A stretch of DNA of 64,000 nucleotides from Stromatinia cepivora (GCA_014898415.1 RCTD01000003.1:248001-312000); one strand, 5' to 3'; positions 47,018 through 59,745 are shown, counted from the stretch's first letter. Translations and numbers: made by a program. Notes: a model not told the origin generated them from the sequence alone.

Positions 47018-48928
47018 CTAGAAATACTGCAACTCTCCATTTCCACCGCTCTTTCCACCATTACTCTTTTGAAGTTGCTCTTGATACTGCTGAAACTGCG
47101 CCTGTACCAATTGTTGCGGTGTTTGATAATTCTTTTGTAACGGTGGAAAGTCTTCGTAGGCTACTGCTGGATTATAGACTGGTGGTGTATTGTTTGAGCT
47201 TCGTTCATTGACATCATCTAGAGATCGATAACCGTATCCTCTTCCTTTTCCTTTACCTCCACCTCCACCTCCACCTCCGTTACCATTACCATTACCATTA
47301 CCCCCACGATTATTTCGACCATAACCACCACGTTGTGGACCATTTCCACGGTGATTTCCTCGGCCACCACGACCACCATAATTATTTTCTTGGCCTCCTC
47401 TCTTGATTGGAACTTGATTGTGTCCACCATATGATCCGCTTAGCTGTCTAGGCTCAGGGGAATGTTTGCGCTTGAATGATTTATTGGGAAACAAACTCTC
47501 ATACTCGTTCTCAGAAAGATCTTCCTTCTCTATCCTAAGAAGGACTTTCTCTCCAACAGTACTTTCAAAGACAAATGCCTTCTCTGGTGGAACAGGCTGC
47601 CAATTTTGAATCTTACCTGCATCAATTGGTCGAGCTCCTTTGCGCAATGCGAGAACGACAACAGGAATTGGATTTTCGGTATAGAACTTTTTTGTCTCTG
47701 GTACAGGTCTGACACGAGCGGCCCAAATCTTGTTCTCAAAGACTGCTGTTCCTGTTACTTCCCAGGTAGTCTTACTACCCATTCCTCCAACCTTTTGCAG
47801 AATACTTTCTGGGCATGGGCGAGGAGTAATGAGAACATTGTTGGCCAGGAATTTTGCTTCTGTATCTGGCATGTTCAATGGAAGCTGAGCTAAAGTAAGC
47901 AGCTTCTGAGTGTCAGTATTATTGATCAAATATCCAGTATAGAAAACAGTCTTCTTAATTTGAAGTCTTTCGCCAAATTTTCCTGCATCAATCGCAGCAT
48001 TGTGATCATTGATCAAACGCTGTACCTCTGCAGCTTCCATAACGGGATCAAGTAATGTGGCACCATCCGCAACCTGAACCACTTCAGCAACAATAGCAGA
48101 ACGAGATGGAATACCATTAGAGCCATTTTGACGTTTGTTGTAATCCGTGAAGAAATCTCTGAATGCCTTAACATGTCTGACTCTGTCCTCGTAAATTCTG
48201 ATTTCCTCAGCACCTCTGTATGTCTCCATTAAAGCTTCCAAGAAACATTGTTTGAAGTTCATCGTACTACCGAACCTCTCATTCCTAGGACCTGCTGCTG
48301 GTTTTAGGACAATCATATCCACATCAAGACCTTTACTAGCAAGCATTCTTTTCAGTAATTCTGAAAATCCAGCCTCGGAACGACCAGTTAAAAGAATTGA
48401 AAGAGCATCCTTTTGTTGCATACTCAACTCAATGAGTTCAACAATTCGCTCATTCCACCAACCTTCCCAAGCTCGAGGTTCTTCTTTTTCTACACCTTCA
48501 CCTGTAGCTGCAAGAATTCTCGAGTCATGCCACCAACCACCGGTCGCAAATGTATCTTGAGTTTGTAAGAATCCTATAGTTGGTCCGTTCCATAATTTCG
48601 GATTGGGAAGAGGGCTGTTGAAAACTTTGAGGAAAATTTAGCATATTATATTTGAAGTAAGTGGAGGGACAAAGTTTTGGGAGGACGAAAGACTGTTGTC
48701 CTCGTAAATAGATTGTTGAACGTACGGGTATTATCAAAATCATAAACATGAAGAGCCTTAATTTTGTCAATGGCTACAAACAATTAGCAATGCACCCAAT
48801 CTTATCTTCAACTCTCCCAGCAACCAAAATATCTTACAGGGCAACTGTTTATCCGCAACAGACCAACGATTCAAAGCCGTAGTGGTGTATTGATTCGAGT
48901 TGGACACTCCATTTGGAGTATGCGCCAT
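47018..48928 (-). CDS. HAD-family 'Swiss Army Knife RNA repair'-like protein with C-terminal RGG region
   Basis: Three exons on the minus strand: 48928-48838, 48773-48726 and 48624-47018; 581 residues. The HAD motif I is assembled across exons 2 and 3: ALHVYDFDNTLFNSPLPNPK, with the two nucleophile-region aspartates DxD. WWHDSRIL and an ILLTGR motif II follow, then KPAAGPRNERFGSTMNFK, the pattern of the fungal HAD_SAK_1 family (Swiss Army Knife RNA repair-like). A middle region of unknown fold follows. The tail (about residues 445-515) is rich in RGG/GN repeats (GGRGGRGNHRGNGPQRGGYG), typical of RNA-binding proteins. Function is not established; RNA end processing is suggested by family name and the RGG box. 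It shares a 304-bp promoter with a DUF167 gene. Confidence 0.85.
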
Positions 48929-49232
48929 GATGAGGCGTAAGAGGACACAAATATGTGCGGGCTTGTAGAAAGGAGTTTTCAATGAGTTTAGATTCAAAAG
49001 AGGTTTGCTGAATTTCTGCGAACGATTGTCGTTGTTTCGCAGATGCGATTGATGATTTATTGACGTTGCCCGAATTTCTATTTAGAGTTGCTTTCCTCGA
49101 ATCTCGAAATGCTTGAAGCTAACGGCTGCGCTATACCTTTTTATACTTAGCGTATCAGTAGCGCGAGGGCCCTCGACTCTTATTCGCTTCACATAGAGAA
49201 TGTTTCGAGACCTTTCAAAGAATCAATCCACA

Positions 49233-49714
49233 ATGGCCTCTATCCTTCCAAGAACAACAAAGACTACTAGTCTTCTAAAGATAGTCAAACAAACCATCCA
49301 TCTAAGCTGTCACGTTAAACCAAATGTCAGCGCGTCAAGAATAGGCATCAAACCCTTCTCAGACACATCTTCCTCAATCGAAGTATGTGTCGCTGGACCA
49401 GCACGGGATAATGAAGCAAATGAAGGGGTCGTTGAGCTTTTAAGTCGTGTATGGAATTCAGTTTTATTATTAGTTCTATTGTTGCTAGTTGTTTTGTACA
49501 ATATGATTATGTGAATGGTTGATTCCCTGACAGTATCTAGATATTAAGATGTCCAAAAACAGACCTAGAAGTTATTCGTGGGAAGAAATCGAGGGATAAG
49601 GTTATTGCGTATAGAACTTTAAAAGATTTATTGAAAAATGATTCTCTGGCTGAAATGGCTTTGAAAGAGGTTAGACAACGCTTGCAGATAGCAAGTAGAG
49701 ATGCGAAGACTTGA
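49233..49714 (+). CDS. DUF167 / UPF0235 family protein
   Basis: Two exons, 49233-49448 and 49541-49714; 129 residues. The core HLSCHVKPNVSASR, then IEVCVAGPARDNEANEGVVELLSR and, after the intron, CPKTDLEVIRGKKSRDKVI, is the full DUF167 (YggU-like) pattern: conserved KPN, a PARDNEAN motif and GxKSRxK. Family members are small conserved proteins in all domains of life with no settled function. An upstream in-frame ATG at 49200 would add 11 residues (MFRDLSKNQST); 49233 matches the usual start better. It is head-to-head with the RNA-repair-like gene. Confidence 0.87.
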
Positions 49715-52700
49715 TAGATTATGGATAACTGGGTTTTCATCTTTGCGATCAGTACGCTTAATGTAATAAAGCTTCCAATCAACCTACATAACCCATTGTT
49801 CAAACCTTTGTAGAGCATCCCCAACTTTTAGAAGGTTCGTCTCAAGAGTGGGCTTCACTTATCAAACGCAACGCATTCCCTCCTATGAGAGCATCTCTCG
49901 CATTTCCATCGATTAGTCGGTATGTCAGTCATCCTAGTAGGAAACTGTAGCAACGGCACGCATACCGGCCGACAGCAAGATCGGCCCCAGCTCTGTGTGC
50001 CAACAGAAGTCTTATGATACTCCCCTGTTGGACCCTTCAAGTCGATCCTTTGTATCATGCCCGTCATCCCTTAGGTGAAGAAAGAATAAATCATTCGAGA
50101 AGTTGATCATCGCGTCACCTGGGGAGGTGGCTTCCACGTTATATGACTCGGGTCCTCGGTCATTTGAACCACGGCTTCAAAGTATTCGCGGATGGGGGAG
50201 CAGTCAAGAGCACAGTGCAAGTGAATAGAAGACTTATCACGAACTGCTGCGAGGACCCCTGATTTCATACAACCTTTTCTCAAGTGTGGAAATAATATGA
50301 GCTTAGCAAATCAAAATGTCTTGCCGTGATATGAACGTGCAATTAATATGCAAGAAGGATTCCAGATAATGGTTGCTTTTTGAAAGACTTTTTGAAGGAA
50401 CGAGGAGGATTCGACTAGATGAAACGGCACAAGATGGATGTGCCAATTTGGAGGGTGTAGGAGCAACTCAGCAAGGCAGGGATACGACAAAAACGGGGAG
50501 GTTCCACCAAAAGCGGAAATACTTAGGATCTCCTACTTAATTTGTATCCACGCTCCCATTCAAGGATGGAGGAAGACAATGCATGCATGTTTGTTGAACT
50601 TTTGGGAAGGATCATCACTGGATGTCAGTTGAGCACAAGTACTAGGTAGGATTCTGGCCAATATCTACTCGTATCGGTTTAAGTTTCTCATTTGCTCTTT
50701 AAGATCCACCCAAGATCATATTCCGAGAATTAAAAGGAAGAAGAAGATGCCGAGAAAGTAATTGAAACATCTCTGCCATCAGTGGCGTATATCAATTCGG
50801 ATCGAACGGTTACAAAATGTTCTGGAAAATCAAGAAAAACGTGTAATACAATCTTCAAATAGCTGTGCTCTGCTCTGTACTTACTGCGTACAGGAACATT
50901 GATAGTTATAGCCAAGAAATAGGGATCTAGGGTCCTGTAAGCAAGCCACAAAAGCATGACAGGATCCTTTTCTTATTCTTTCTGGATAAATCCGATAAGA
51001 TTTAACCTGGAGGGGCTTTGAGAAGCCGATATCCGATTTCCCATATAGTAGTGGAGACTTTTTAAAGGTTGAAGCCTTACGGAGGACGGCTCGAGAACTA
51101 TGACATTATCGTAACCCCTGTAAGTTTTATCTTTCAGCCTAAAATAAAGCTAAACAGCCTATAACAATTAGTATTCATTGGATGTAATTTTATTTTGATT
51201 TTTGATTCGACAAAATTATAGGTATTTTTCGTCTATTCAAACACTAATTTATAGTGCTTCATCTGGATTGGCTCGATTGATTCTCAATTATAGTGTATTA
51301 TGATGTATACACTTAGTTCTCGAGCCGTCCTTCATAAATGACAAATACCACAGATATCCCGAAGAGTAATTACTTTACCTTTCATGGAAGAAAGCCCATT
51401 ACCTATGTCTATCGAAATATGTATTTTCTTCAGTAGTCTATGAGGTAAGAAAATAGGTAATAGGTACTCCATGAGATTGAGATCTCACATTAGCTCGTTC
51501 TTATTGTACATCGACTCGCAACAACATTCTTCGTCATTTTCCAACTCAGCAAAAAAAAAAAGTTGAATGAAGGGTTGCTCAGCTGTGCCGTAACCATACA
51601 TATAAAGGGTCATTCGTACCACCAATGACCCCTCGGATGTGGCTGTCACTGCGTCATTCCCACTCCCACTCCCACTCTACTAGCTTTGTCTCTGAACTGA
51701 TGGGCTGATGGGACCGATGGAAGCGAGGTGAAGGGGTAGAACCTCCGATTGCTACATACTCTACTCCGTAGTAAAGAAGGTTTTTATCTATTTATGTTAT
51801 TGAAAAATTAAAGGGGGAGAATCTCCTATAAAGAATTTAACGTCCATCTTTAGAAATTTGATGATATTGGTTAAAGAACGGAAGCATCTCCAAGGATAAA
51901 TTGAACAAATAATACTGTACTGTGCGAACGGTCCAATTTCTATCAGAAAGTTAAAAGTTGTGAACTTCTGATAATGCTTGATGACGATCAAATGCCACAA
52001 TATTAACCTGTACACTAACATGGATCATGAGAAAGAAGGAGTTCGAGATTATCCGATAAAGGGGTGTCTATATAAATAATGTATGTGATTTATTACTGGT
52101 CGGAATCGTGAATGTACGCTTTCGGTACGAGCCCCTTCATTTGAGCTTCATGATTCAATACAACGTCGTTGTCTTTTCTTAGTGAGAGTTTCCAAGATTA
52201 ACAACACATCAAGTGGAGATCGGTCGGCAATTAGATCACAAGTTAGAAAGCCTTATATAAACCCGTTAATAAACTTACTCAAGACTTGATCAATGTTTTT
52301 ACCATTCTGTAGTTCGCTGTATTTAAAGGTCTTATTAACATTCATTCAAAGTCCTCAAGTAACAACTTAACAAATTCGACTCAGGTCCAAATTGATGAAG
52401 TTCCAACATCATCAGTACGCTCAAGGTTCAAGGTACCAAGTTTCTCCTATCAAGAATGTGAATTTACAATCTTATTACCTCGGGGATCTCTTCCGAAAGA
52501 TCAATAAAGCAATAAGAGGTGGGTCCCCTATTCAAATTTCTAGCAGGTTTCAAGCTCTTTTCCTCGATATCTTATTCGCTTTTCTCCTCGAGTCCCCTCC
52601 TCTTTCTGAACTTTTTTTCTCTTTCGCCCCATGTATATACATGTGCATGTTCTTATTGCGGGTTACTTTAAAAGTTATCCCGTCCATTGAGTTTCAGGGT

Positions 52701-53727
52701 TCATGAGAACTTTCATCGGCAAATAAGAGCACAGAGTAGAGTAAAAGAAAGTGACAGTGACTCGAAAGTGGTCCATGAAAGATACACATCTAAGAAACAC
52801 ACCCTCGGTACATCCACAATCAGCCAAATTAGTATTAGCAAATCCGATATAGGTAAGGTCTATTTTCCAGCAAAGACCTTTTTACATAACTAGAGTATTT
52901 AACATGACTTTCTATCACATCTTCTAACCTAAAAGAAATCCCCACTTCCATGTTGTTCACTAGGATTAGATTGGGCTTTTTGCTAAGAGTATTTCCATTG
53001 TAGTATACCTAGTACTAGCAGCTATCTTGGTAGATCAACAATTCTTTGACTCCGAGTAACTCGTACATAACCATTTTAGCACCCCCTTCTCATCTCACCT
53101 CGTACCGCGCTACATCCACCTTTGCCTTACACTTTACAATGTCACACCTGGTTTGAAAAAAAAAAAAAAGGGCAGCCGCATCAGACACACACGTAACAAA
53201 CCTTCTCTCTCTTCTTTTCCTTCTCTTGTTCCTCGAGTTCTAGATCTGGACCAGACAGATGAGCCAGACCTTCTTCAAATCTTGAAAATCTTCCCGTTCT
53301 AGATTGTTGTATCCCATCATTATTATACTTGTAAGTCGTTATCCGATACACCGATACCCATACCCCATACCGGGAATCATCATTGATAATCATCTTATCA
53401 TCATTAAATCTCGTTGCTCCAATAATCCTTCGGGATTTTCCAAATGAACTTCCCGTTAACCGTGTATTCGTTGTTTCCAGGCCTATTGACCTACCTACAG
53501 CTAAGGCAACTCTTTTTTTTCTCGACCGACAGGACGGCCCGTGCATCTGCAAAAGGTCATTTGTACTACTCAGTACTTTTTGAATCATCGTCCCTTTTTT
53601 TTCTTCGCGTCTCATCTATATAGAGGTTTGTCCTCGACATCATCGTCGACAAATCAGGTCACTTTTTGGGGGGAGGGAATAATATCTTCTGATATTACTG
53701 TCATCGGACAGGTTTCCGCACGACATA
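49715..53727. other. Gene-poor 4-kb region upstream of SKN7
   Basis: No frame with domain content on either strand. It holds the mariner-type MITE at 51082-51334 and a TACTCCGTA motif at 51762-51770. Long pyrimidine and T runs before SKN7 (53510-53620) look like a fungal core promoter or leader. Some open stretches at 52392-52893 lack any recognisable feature. Confidence 0.55.
51082..51334. mobile_element. Tc1/mariner-type MITE, 253 bp, flanked by TA
   Basis: The left end is CGGAGGACGGCTCGAGAACT and the right end, reverse-complemented, TGAAGGACGGCTCGAGAACT: 18 of 20 bases agree and the next base (A) also matches. Both sides are flanked by TA (51080-51081 and 51335-51336). The interior is AT-rich and non-coding. 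TA duplication with about 20-bp terminal repeats is the mark of a non-autonomous Tc1/mariner element. Confidence 0.82.
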
Positions 53728-56040
53728 ATGGAAAAAGGTGGAGATATGGCTGGTCCTTCCGCCAACAATTCGAGCGACTTTGTAAGTACTACTACTTCTA
53801 CTTGTACCTTATCGCGACTTGATGGCGCATAATCAAAAATACCTTCAATCACTAACATACTCTCACAGGTTCGGAAATTATATAAGTGAGAGAATCCCCC
53901 CTCAGATGTCCTTATGCGACACGCCGCTGATCTGCCAAACCTTTAGAATGCTCGAAGATCCATCGTATGAAAGTATAGTACGGTGGGGTGAAGGAGGAGA
54001 GAGCTTTGTGGTTCTTGAAGTATGTCTTCAAATTGGAAATCGAATGTGGTCCATTGTTAACATCAAGAAATAGAACGAGAAGTTTACCAAACAAATCCTC
54101 CCGAAGCACTTCAAACATAGCAACTTTGCTAGTTTTGTTAGACAACTCAACAAATATGATTTCCATAAGGTCCGACAAAATAATGAAGACAATACAGCAT
54201 CTCCCTATGGGCAAAATGTTCGTGGTATTTTCCTAGATGTGCAAGACGCATACTAATTGACTTACAGGCTTGGGAATTCAAACATCCCGAATTTCAAGCG
54301 AATAAAAAGGATTCACTAGATAATATCAGACGAAAGGCACCAGCTCCAAGAAAGGCTGCTCCCAGTAATGAAGAGCCATATCCAGCCCATGCCCAGCAGC
54401 AAATGGACCTCCTTGGTAACCAACTCGCGGCCACTCAACAACAATTACAAGGTCTATCTCGCAGTTACCAGGATCTAGCACAGCTTAATGTAATGCTATT
54501 GCAACAAGTTGTTGATTCTCAAAAGTTTATCAAAAACCACGAGGGAGTTATGCGTGGCTTGGTCGGGCATCTATTCAATCAAGACACACAACGACGAAAT
54601 GGTCGGCCTGGGGGACTTTCGAATGGTAATGGGCCCAACATGCTGGGTCGACCAACAGAGGACGATCATCCATCGACACCATTACTTCAAGCTCAAAACC
54701 TTCTAGGACAACTATCTGCTGAGAATTATCCAAGTAAGGAATTGGAACAAATGAGTCACGATTATCATCTACGAACAGATTACTCGACTCCCCCGAATGA
54801 TCCGGGAGGGCTTGTTTCAATGCCCCCAATTTCTGAGTCGGTAACTGCCTTAGTAGGCTATTCTATGGACAAGTCTGAACTAGATAATTTGGTTTATCCT
54901 GTTGGTGCTATAGTTGGCATTGATCCAATTGATCAACAGCATGTCAACAATATTCCATATGCACTTCCCCCTTCGGGCTTAATGCCGCGGGACAGCATTC
55001 CTCCAGCCGAATTAATGCCCCAGCCTCCACGTACCTCCGGTCCACGTAAGAAGGGTTCGGTATCGATTTGGGGTGATCGAAAGCCTAGGATTTTACTAGT
55101 TGAGGATGATCAGGTGTGTGCACGAATTGGAACAAAATTCCTACAATCTTTTGAGTGTGGCGTTGATATTGCTGTAAGTCCCTATTCTCCCTCTAGGGGA
55201 GTTAATTGTGCATTTTGAGCTTACACTTCCAACAGCGTGATGGCCTCGAGGCAGTAAGCAAAATTAACCTCAGTGAGGAGAACCATTTTGATCTTATTTT
55301 GATGGATATTATTATGCCTCATCTCGATGGTGTTTCTGCAACTGTCTGCATACGAGAAATGCGTGCAAATCTTCCTATCATTGCAATGACGTCAAATATT
55401 CGAACTGATGACATTGAGATGTACTTCCGTTATGGTAAGTTATATTACACAAGCATTTACTTTTTTTTGGCGGATATTGACTTAACTAGGTATGAATGAC
55501 GTCTTACCCAAGCCTTTCACGAAAGAGGGTATGATGAAAGCACTTGAGAAACACTTGGGTCATTTCAGAAAGAAAGCACCTGCTCTTGGCTTCTCAAGCC
55601 CCGGACAAATGTCACATCCGGGAGCTTTCGTCACACCAACCCAATCGCATCCCCCATTAGGTCTAAACATGGGACAATTGACCGCGGCTCAATCGATAGT
55701 AGATGATGCAGCTTCTGGGAAGTCACCTCAAACTGCTACATCTTGGCAGTCACCTATTCAGTTACCAGGAGGATCTCCTGTTGTAACCTCTGCTCCAAGT
55801 AATTATATGCAACCTACCATGCATTCCACTAATGGCATGAGAGACCCATCTTATTCGGTGACCCCCACCCACCCTCACCCTCAATCTGGTTTTCCTCCGC
55901 CTCTTTCGGGTCTAGGTAATCAGAGGCCTCCACATAGGAGAGGTATATCCGATATGAGTGGTGCCAGTACGCCAGACGGTAATCCCGATCAAAAACGTCA
56001 AAGAATGTATGCTCCCCCTGCGAACTACCAGCAAGGATGA
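53728..56040 (+). CDS. SKN7: Response regulator / HSF-domain transcription factor Skn7 (Prr1)
   Basis: Seven exons: 53728-53781, 53869-53885, 53947-54019, 54074-54217, 54268-55173, 55236-55434 and 55490-56040; 647 residues. The HSF-type DNA-binding domain spans about residues 15-105 ([44 protein letters not shown]). A coiled coil ([18 protein letters not shown]) follows. The receiver domain begins [19 protein letters not shown] and has the phospho-acceptor Asp in LILMDIIMP, the conserved Thr/Ser in IIAMTSN and the Lys in VLPKPFT. The C-terminus is Pro/Gln-rich. Skn7 receives phosphate from the Sln1-Ypd1-type relay and controls oxidative and osmotic stress genes. All signalling residues are present. 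Confidence 0.96.
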
Positions 56041-57187
56041 AATACTTCTTAAGTCGCCAACCTATGTTCCACTATGTCGAGACCATAGTTCTAGAAAACT
56101 CGATAATTTGATCAACCAAAAATAACTCCAGATACAAGATCATTCAACTGAAGACGTCCTCGACTTACCTCTTTCAGTGCTGCACTCTTCTACTCGGTAT
56201 CCTACTCCGATAGATTCTGCACTCCGCCGCTATCGCACTCAATTGATCTTTAATTTGTATATTTTTCTCTGTCCCATGTTTAGACTTGGATGTCTAATCG
56301 CTACTGGACAAATGTCTTCTTGGACATCAAAAGCTCAGATAGTAGCTTCTTTTATAGTTCTTTCGCATAATAGGATGGCGTGCGAGAATAATACCCCGGC
56401 GAGCCATGTAGGCATCTCGGTGTTAAATGATAGAATAAGTAGATGCGAATCATGGCATTGACTTATCTGGGACGGGGCGTATATATTGACAAATGGATGG
56501 CAGGGAAATTCGGAAGGTCGACACATGTCTGATTTAATGTTAAGATAATCTGGCTTGGAGCCGGATTTGCCGAAACGAGAAGATGGTAAAAGGAAAGGTA
56601 GTTGAGCTATTGAGCTAGAATTGTAAAGGATTGATATCCATTGATACAATAGGTAGAAAAAAAAGAAAATTTGAATAATCAAATTGATATTTTTATGAGA
56701 CACAAAAGTGAATGAGCAGGAAGCTGACCCTTATATACACCTTGTTAGATGATAAGAAATCTAGATCGTCAGCCCACTTGAAGGTCTAGATTCTAAGAGA
56801 CTCAGATATTGTATGCAGTAAGCCTTTGAGGAAGCGAAACGAGGCGAAACGAGGCGAGGCGAGGCTGTACTGTACTAGGATTAATGTACGGATGGCTGCA
56901 ACCCCACGAAGTAGTTAAAAAATAATTAAAAAATAATACGAGTAAATGAATGACTCAGCCAAATATTATACTTACTGTAATTTGACCCTCGATTTCTTCA
57001 ATCTTGGATTTATATCTGCAGAATTCAATTCCGGAAGAATTGTTGGCTTGGAAAAGTACTTTTATTAAGGGAACTTGAATTATTATTATAATTTTGTTCC
57101 GCTACGAAATATAACATTCAAAATACTATCCCGCACACACAGAGGGACTTTCACTTCCTGAGGAGATAAATAGACGAACAAACGAAT
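56041..57187. other. Intergenic region SKN7 / eIF2B-epsilon
   Basis: 1.15 kb between tandem genes. It contains a short GCGAAACGAG/GCGAG repeat at 56836-56867 and AT-rich sequence. Open stretches here are without domains. Confidence 0.55.
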
Positions 57188-59434
57188 ATGGCACAATCAC
57201 ATCCCTCGAAACCCGCCAAAAATGCCCCCGGGGCAGGAGGAAAGGGTCCACAAGGAGGAGCAAAGGGTAAAAAGGGTGCTGCTGCTGGTGGAGGAGGAAA
57301 GAAGGAAGATGACAGGGACGAAACTTTGCAGGCTGTAGTTCTTGCAGATTCCTTCGAAACAAGATTTAATCCTTTTACATTAGAAACACCAAGATGTCTA
57401 TTACCTCTCGCAAACACACCACTCATCGAATACACCCTCGAATTTCTCGCCATGTCCGGCGTCGCAGATATCTATATATACTGTGGAGCACATACCGAAG
57501 CAGTTGAAGAATACCTTCAAAAGTCCAAATGGGATCCACAATATTCACCCTCGTCACCTTTTAGCAAACTCATGATTGTTAAAACTACAGCTCATTCGGT
57601 CGGTGATGCGATGCGGGATTTGGATGCGCGCAATTGGATTACTGGGGATTTCCTCCTGGTTCATGGAGATTTGGTTTCGAATTTACCAATTGATGCTGCG
57701 TTAGCTGCACATAGAGCGAGGAGATATGCGAATAAGAATGCTATTATGACCATGGTTTTAAGGTCGGCTGGATTGGAAGAACATAGAACAAAGTCGAATG
57801 GTATTACACCGGTATTTGTCTTGGATCCTACTAAAAATCGATGTCTTCATTATGAGGAGATGAATCCTCTTCAATCAAATAAATATCTCAGTCTCGATCC
57901 AGATTTAATTTCAGAAAATTCCGAAATAGAGATTCGAACAGATTTTATTGATTGCGGTATCGATATTTGTACACCGGATGTACTAGCATTATGGGCTGAA
58001 TCTTTCGATTACGAGGTTCCTAGACGACATTTCTTACATGGTGTATTGAAAGATTATGAGTTGAATGGAAAAACTATTCATACGGAAATTGTGACGGATC
58101 ATTACGCAGCTCGAGCATTTAATCTACAAGCATATGAAGCTATAACCAAGGATGTTTTAGGAAGATGGACATATCCTCTTGTTCCAGACAGCAATTTAGT
58201 TGCAGGACAAACATATAAATTTCAACGAGGTGGATTTTGCAAAGAAAATGGTGTTATACTAGCTCGAACATGTAAGATTGGTAAGAGGACAGTATTGGGA
58301 GCAGGTACGAGTGTAGGAGATGGCTCTACGATTATCAATAGTACTATTGGTAGAGGATGTCGAATTGGGAAGAATGTCACGATCCAGAATGCTTATATTT
58401 GGGATGATGTAAATATTGGTGATGGATCATCTGTGGCTATGTCAATTATTGCCAATAATGTTTTGATTGGGCAAAAATGCAAGATTAGTGAAGGATCACT
58501 TCTTTCATTTGGTGTGAGAATAGCTGATGGGATGGAAATCACTAAAGGATCACGCATTACAACGGGGAAGACGACAAAGGATGATGATGATACACCAGCA
58601 GGTACTCCCACCGATCCAAAAATCGTTGGAGAAGGTGGAGAAGGTTATGAATTTATCGACGATGAAGAATTCGAAGATGAAGAATCTAGCGCCTTTCACT
58701 CTAGTCTCATATACTCAACTCAACATCTCAATATTTCAAGCGAATCCATCTCTACCGTCTCATCCGAAGTATCAGTTGGCGAAGTCGATACTCGATCCCG
58801 ACATTCCAGTTTCGCAGGTTCGGTTTCTGATGATGAACATGGACATGGTTCTTCGGAATCTTTCCATCATGATGCTGTTCAAGGACTCCTCGATACATTA
58901 AGAGAAAACGGTGATTTCGATGGTGCGAAACTGGAATTTATGGGTCTAAGACTTAGTAACGATGCAGACGATTATCAAATCCGCAGAGCAATCGCAGCAG
59001 CCTTTACTAAATTCATCGCGGAATTAGTAACAGCCGGGATCAAAAATGCAAGTGAAGCAACACTGAAAGCATTAAACGTAGCAGGGGCACAGAAATTCTT
59101 AGAAGAGGTCGCTATTGGAATTGAAAAGGATGAAGGGGGTATGAAAGAAGTTTTAGTTTGTTTACAGAAGGGACTGGTGGGAAAACAAAATGCGGCACCG
59201 GTTATGGCGGCGCTGTGTCAGAAGTTGTATGAGAGGGATGTCCTGTCTGAAGAGGCGATTTTGGGATGGTGGGAGGATGCTGAGGGAGAGGAGGGCGGGA
59301 AGGGTGAGGATGCGGAGATGAAGAAGGTTAGGGAGAAGACGGGGGTTTTTGTTGAGTGGTTGAGGGAGGCGGAGAGTGAGGAAAGTAGTGAGGAGGAGGA
59401 GGAGGAGGAGGAGGAGGAGGAGGATAGTGATTAG
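57188..59434 (+). CDS. GCD6: Translation initiation factor eIF2B epsilon subunit (Gcd6)
   Basis: A single exon, 748 residues (family about 700-750). After a Gly/Lys-rich N-terminus comes the nucleotidyltransferase-like domain (LQAVVLADSFETRFNPFTLE, PLANTPLIEYTLEFL). A left-handed beta-helix follows with hexapeptide repeats (GAGTSVGDGSTIINSTIGRG, NVTIQNAYIWDDVNIGDGS). The C-terminal HEAT-like W2 domain ends in an acidic stretch (WWEDAEGEEGG) and an uninterrupted Glu run encoded by GAG repeats. eIF2B is the GDP/GTP exchange factor for eIF2 in the cytosol, with epsilon as the catalytic subunit. The polyglutamate tail (59386-59424) is a likely length-variable site. Confidence 0.97.
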   Translation: MAQSHPSKPAKNAPGAGGKGPQGGAKGKKGAAAGGGGKKEDDRDETLQAVVLADSFETRFNPFTLETPRCLLPLANTPLIEYTLEFLAMSGVADIYIYCGAHTEAVEEYLQKSKWDPQYSPSSPFSKLMIVKTTAHSVGDAMRDLDARNWITGDFLLVHGDLVSNLPIDAALAAHRARRYANKNAIMTMVLRSAGLEEHRTKSNGITPVFVLDPTKNRCLHYEEMNPLQSNKYLSLDPDLISENSEIEIRTDFIDCGIDICTPDVLALWAESFDYEVPRRHFLHGVLKDYELNGKTIHTEIVTDHYAARAFNLQAYEAITKDVLGRWTYPLVPDSNLVAGQTYKFQRGGFCKENGVILARTCKIGKRTVLGAGTSVGDGSTIINSTIGRGCRIGKNVTIQNAYIWDDVNIGDGSSVAMSIIANNVLIGQKCKISEGSLLSFGVRIADGMEITKGSRITTGKTTKDDDDTPAGTPTDPKIVGEGGEGYEFIDDEEFEDEESSAFHSSLIYSTQHLNISSESISTVSSEVSVGEVDTRSRHSSFAGSVSDDEHGHGSSESFHHDAVQGLLDTLRENGDFDGAKLEFMGLRLSNDADDYQIRRAIAAAFTKFIAELVTAGIKNASEATLKALNVAGAQKFLEEVAIGIEKDEGGMKEVLVCLQKGLVGKQNAAPVMAALCQKLYERDVLSEEAILGWWEDAEGEEGGKGEDAEMKKVREKTGVFVEWLREAESEESSEEEEEEEEEEEDSD

Positions 59435-59745
59435 AGGGGGGAAGTGAGAGGAGATGGAAGTGATGGGAAGGAGAGGAGTGGATGGAGATGGAGATGCAGA
59501 TTGAGTGCTAAATATAGATTTGTATATTGTAGTTGTTATCATATCAACACGTTATATTAAACTAGATTTTAAAAAGGAAAGTATGAATAAAATAAAATGA
59601 AATGAAATGAAATGAAGTTTTACAAGTAATATTTAGATTGATAACTATAAATATAATATAGGATGAGATATTATACCCCTCTTTATTCTAGCTCATCCTG
59701 TCCCGATGGCACCTTTGTATAATATATAACTTTATAATACATTCC

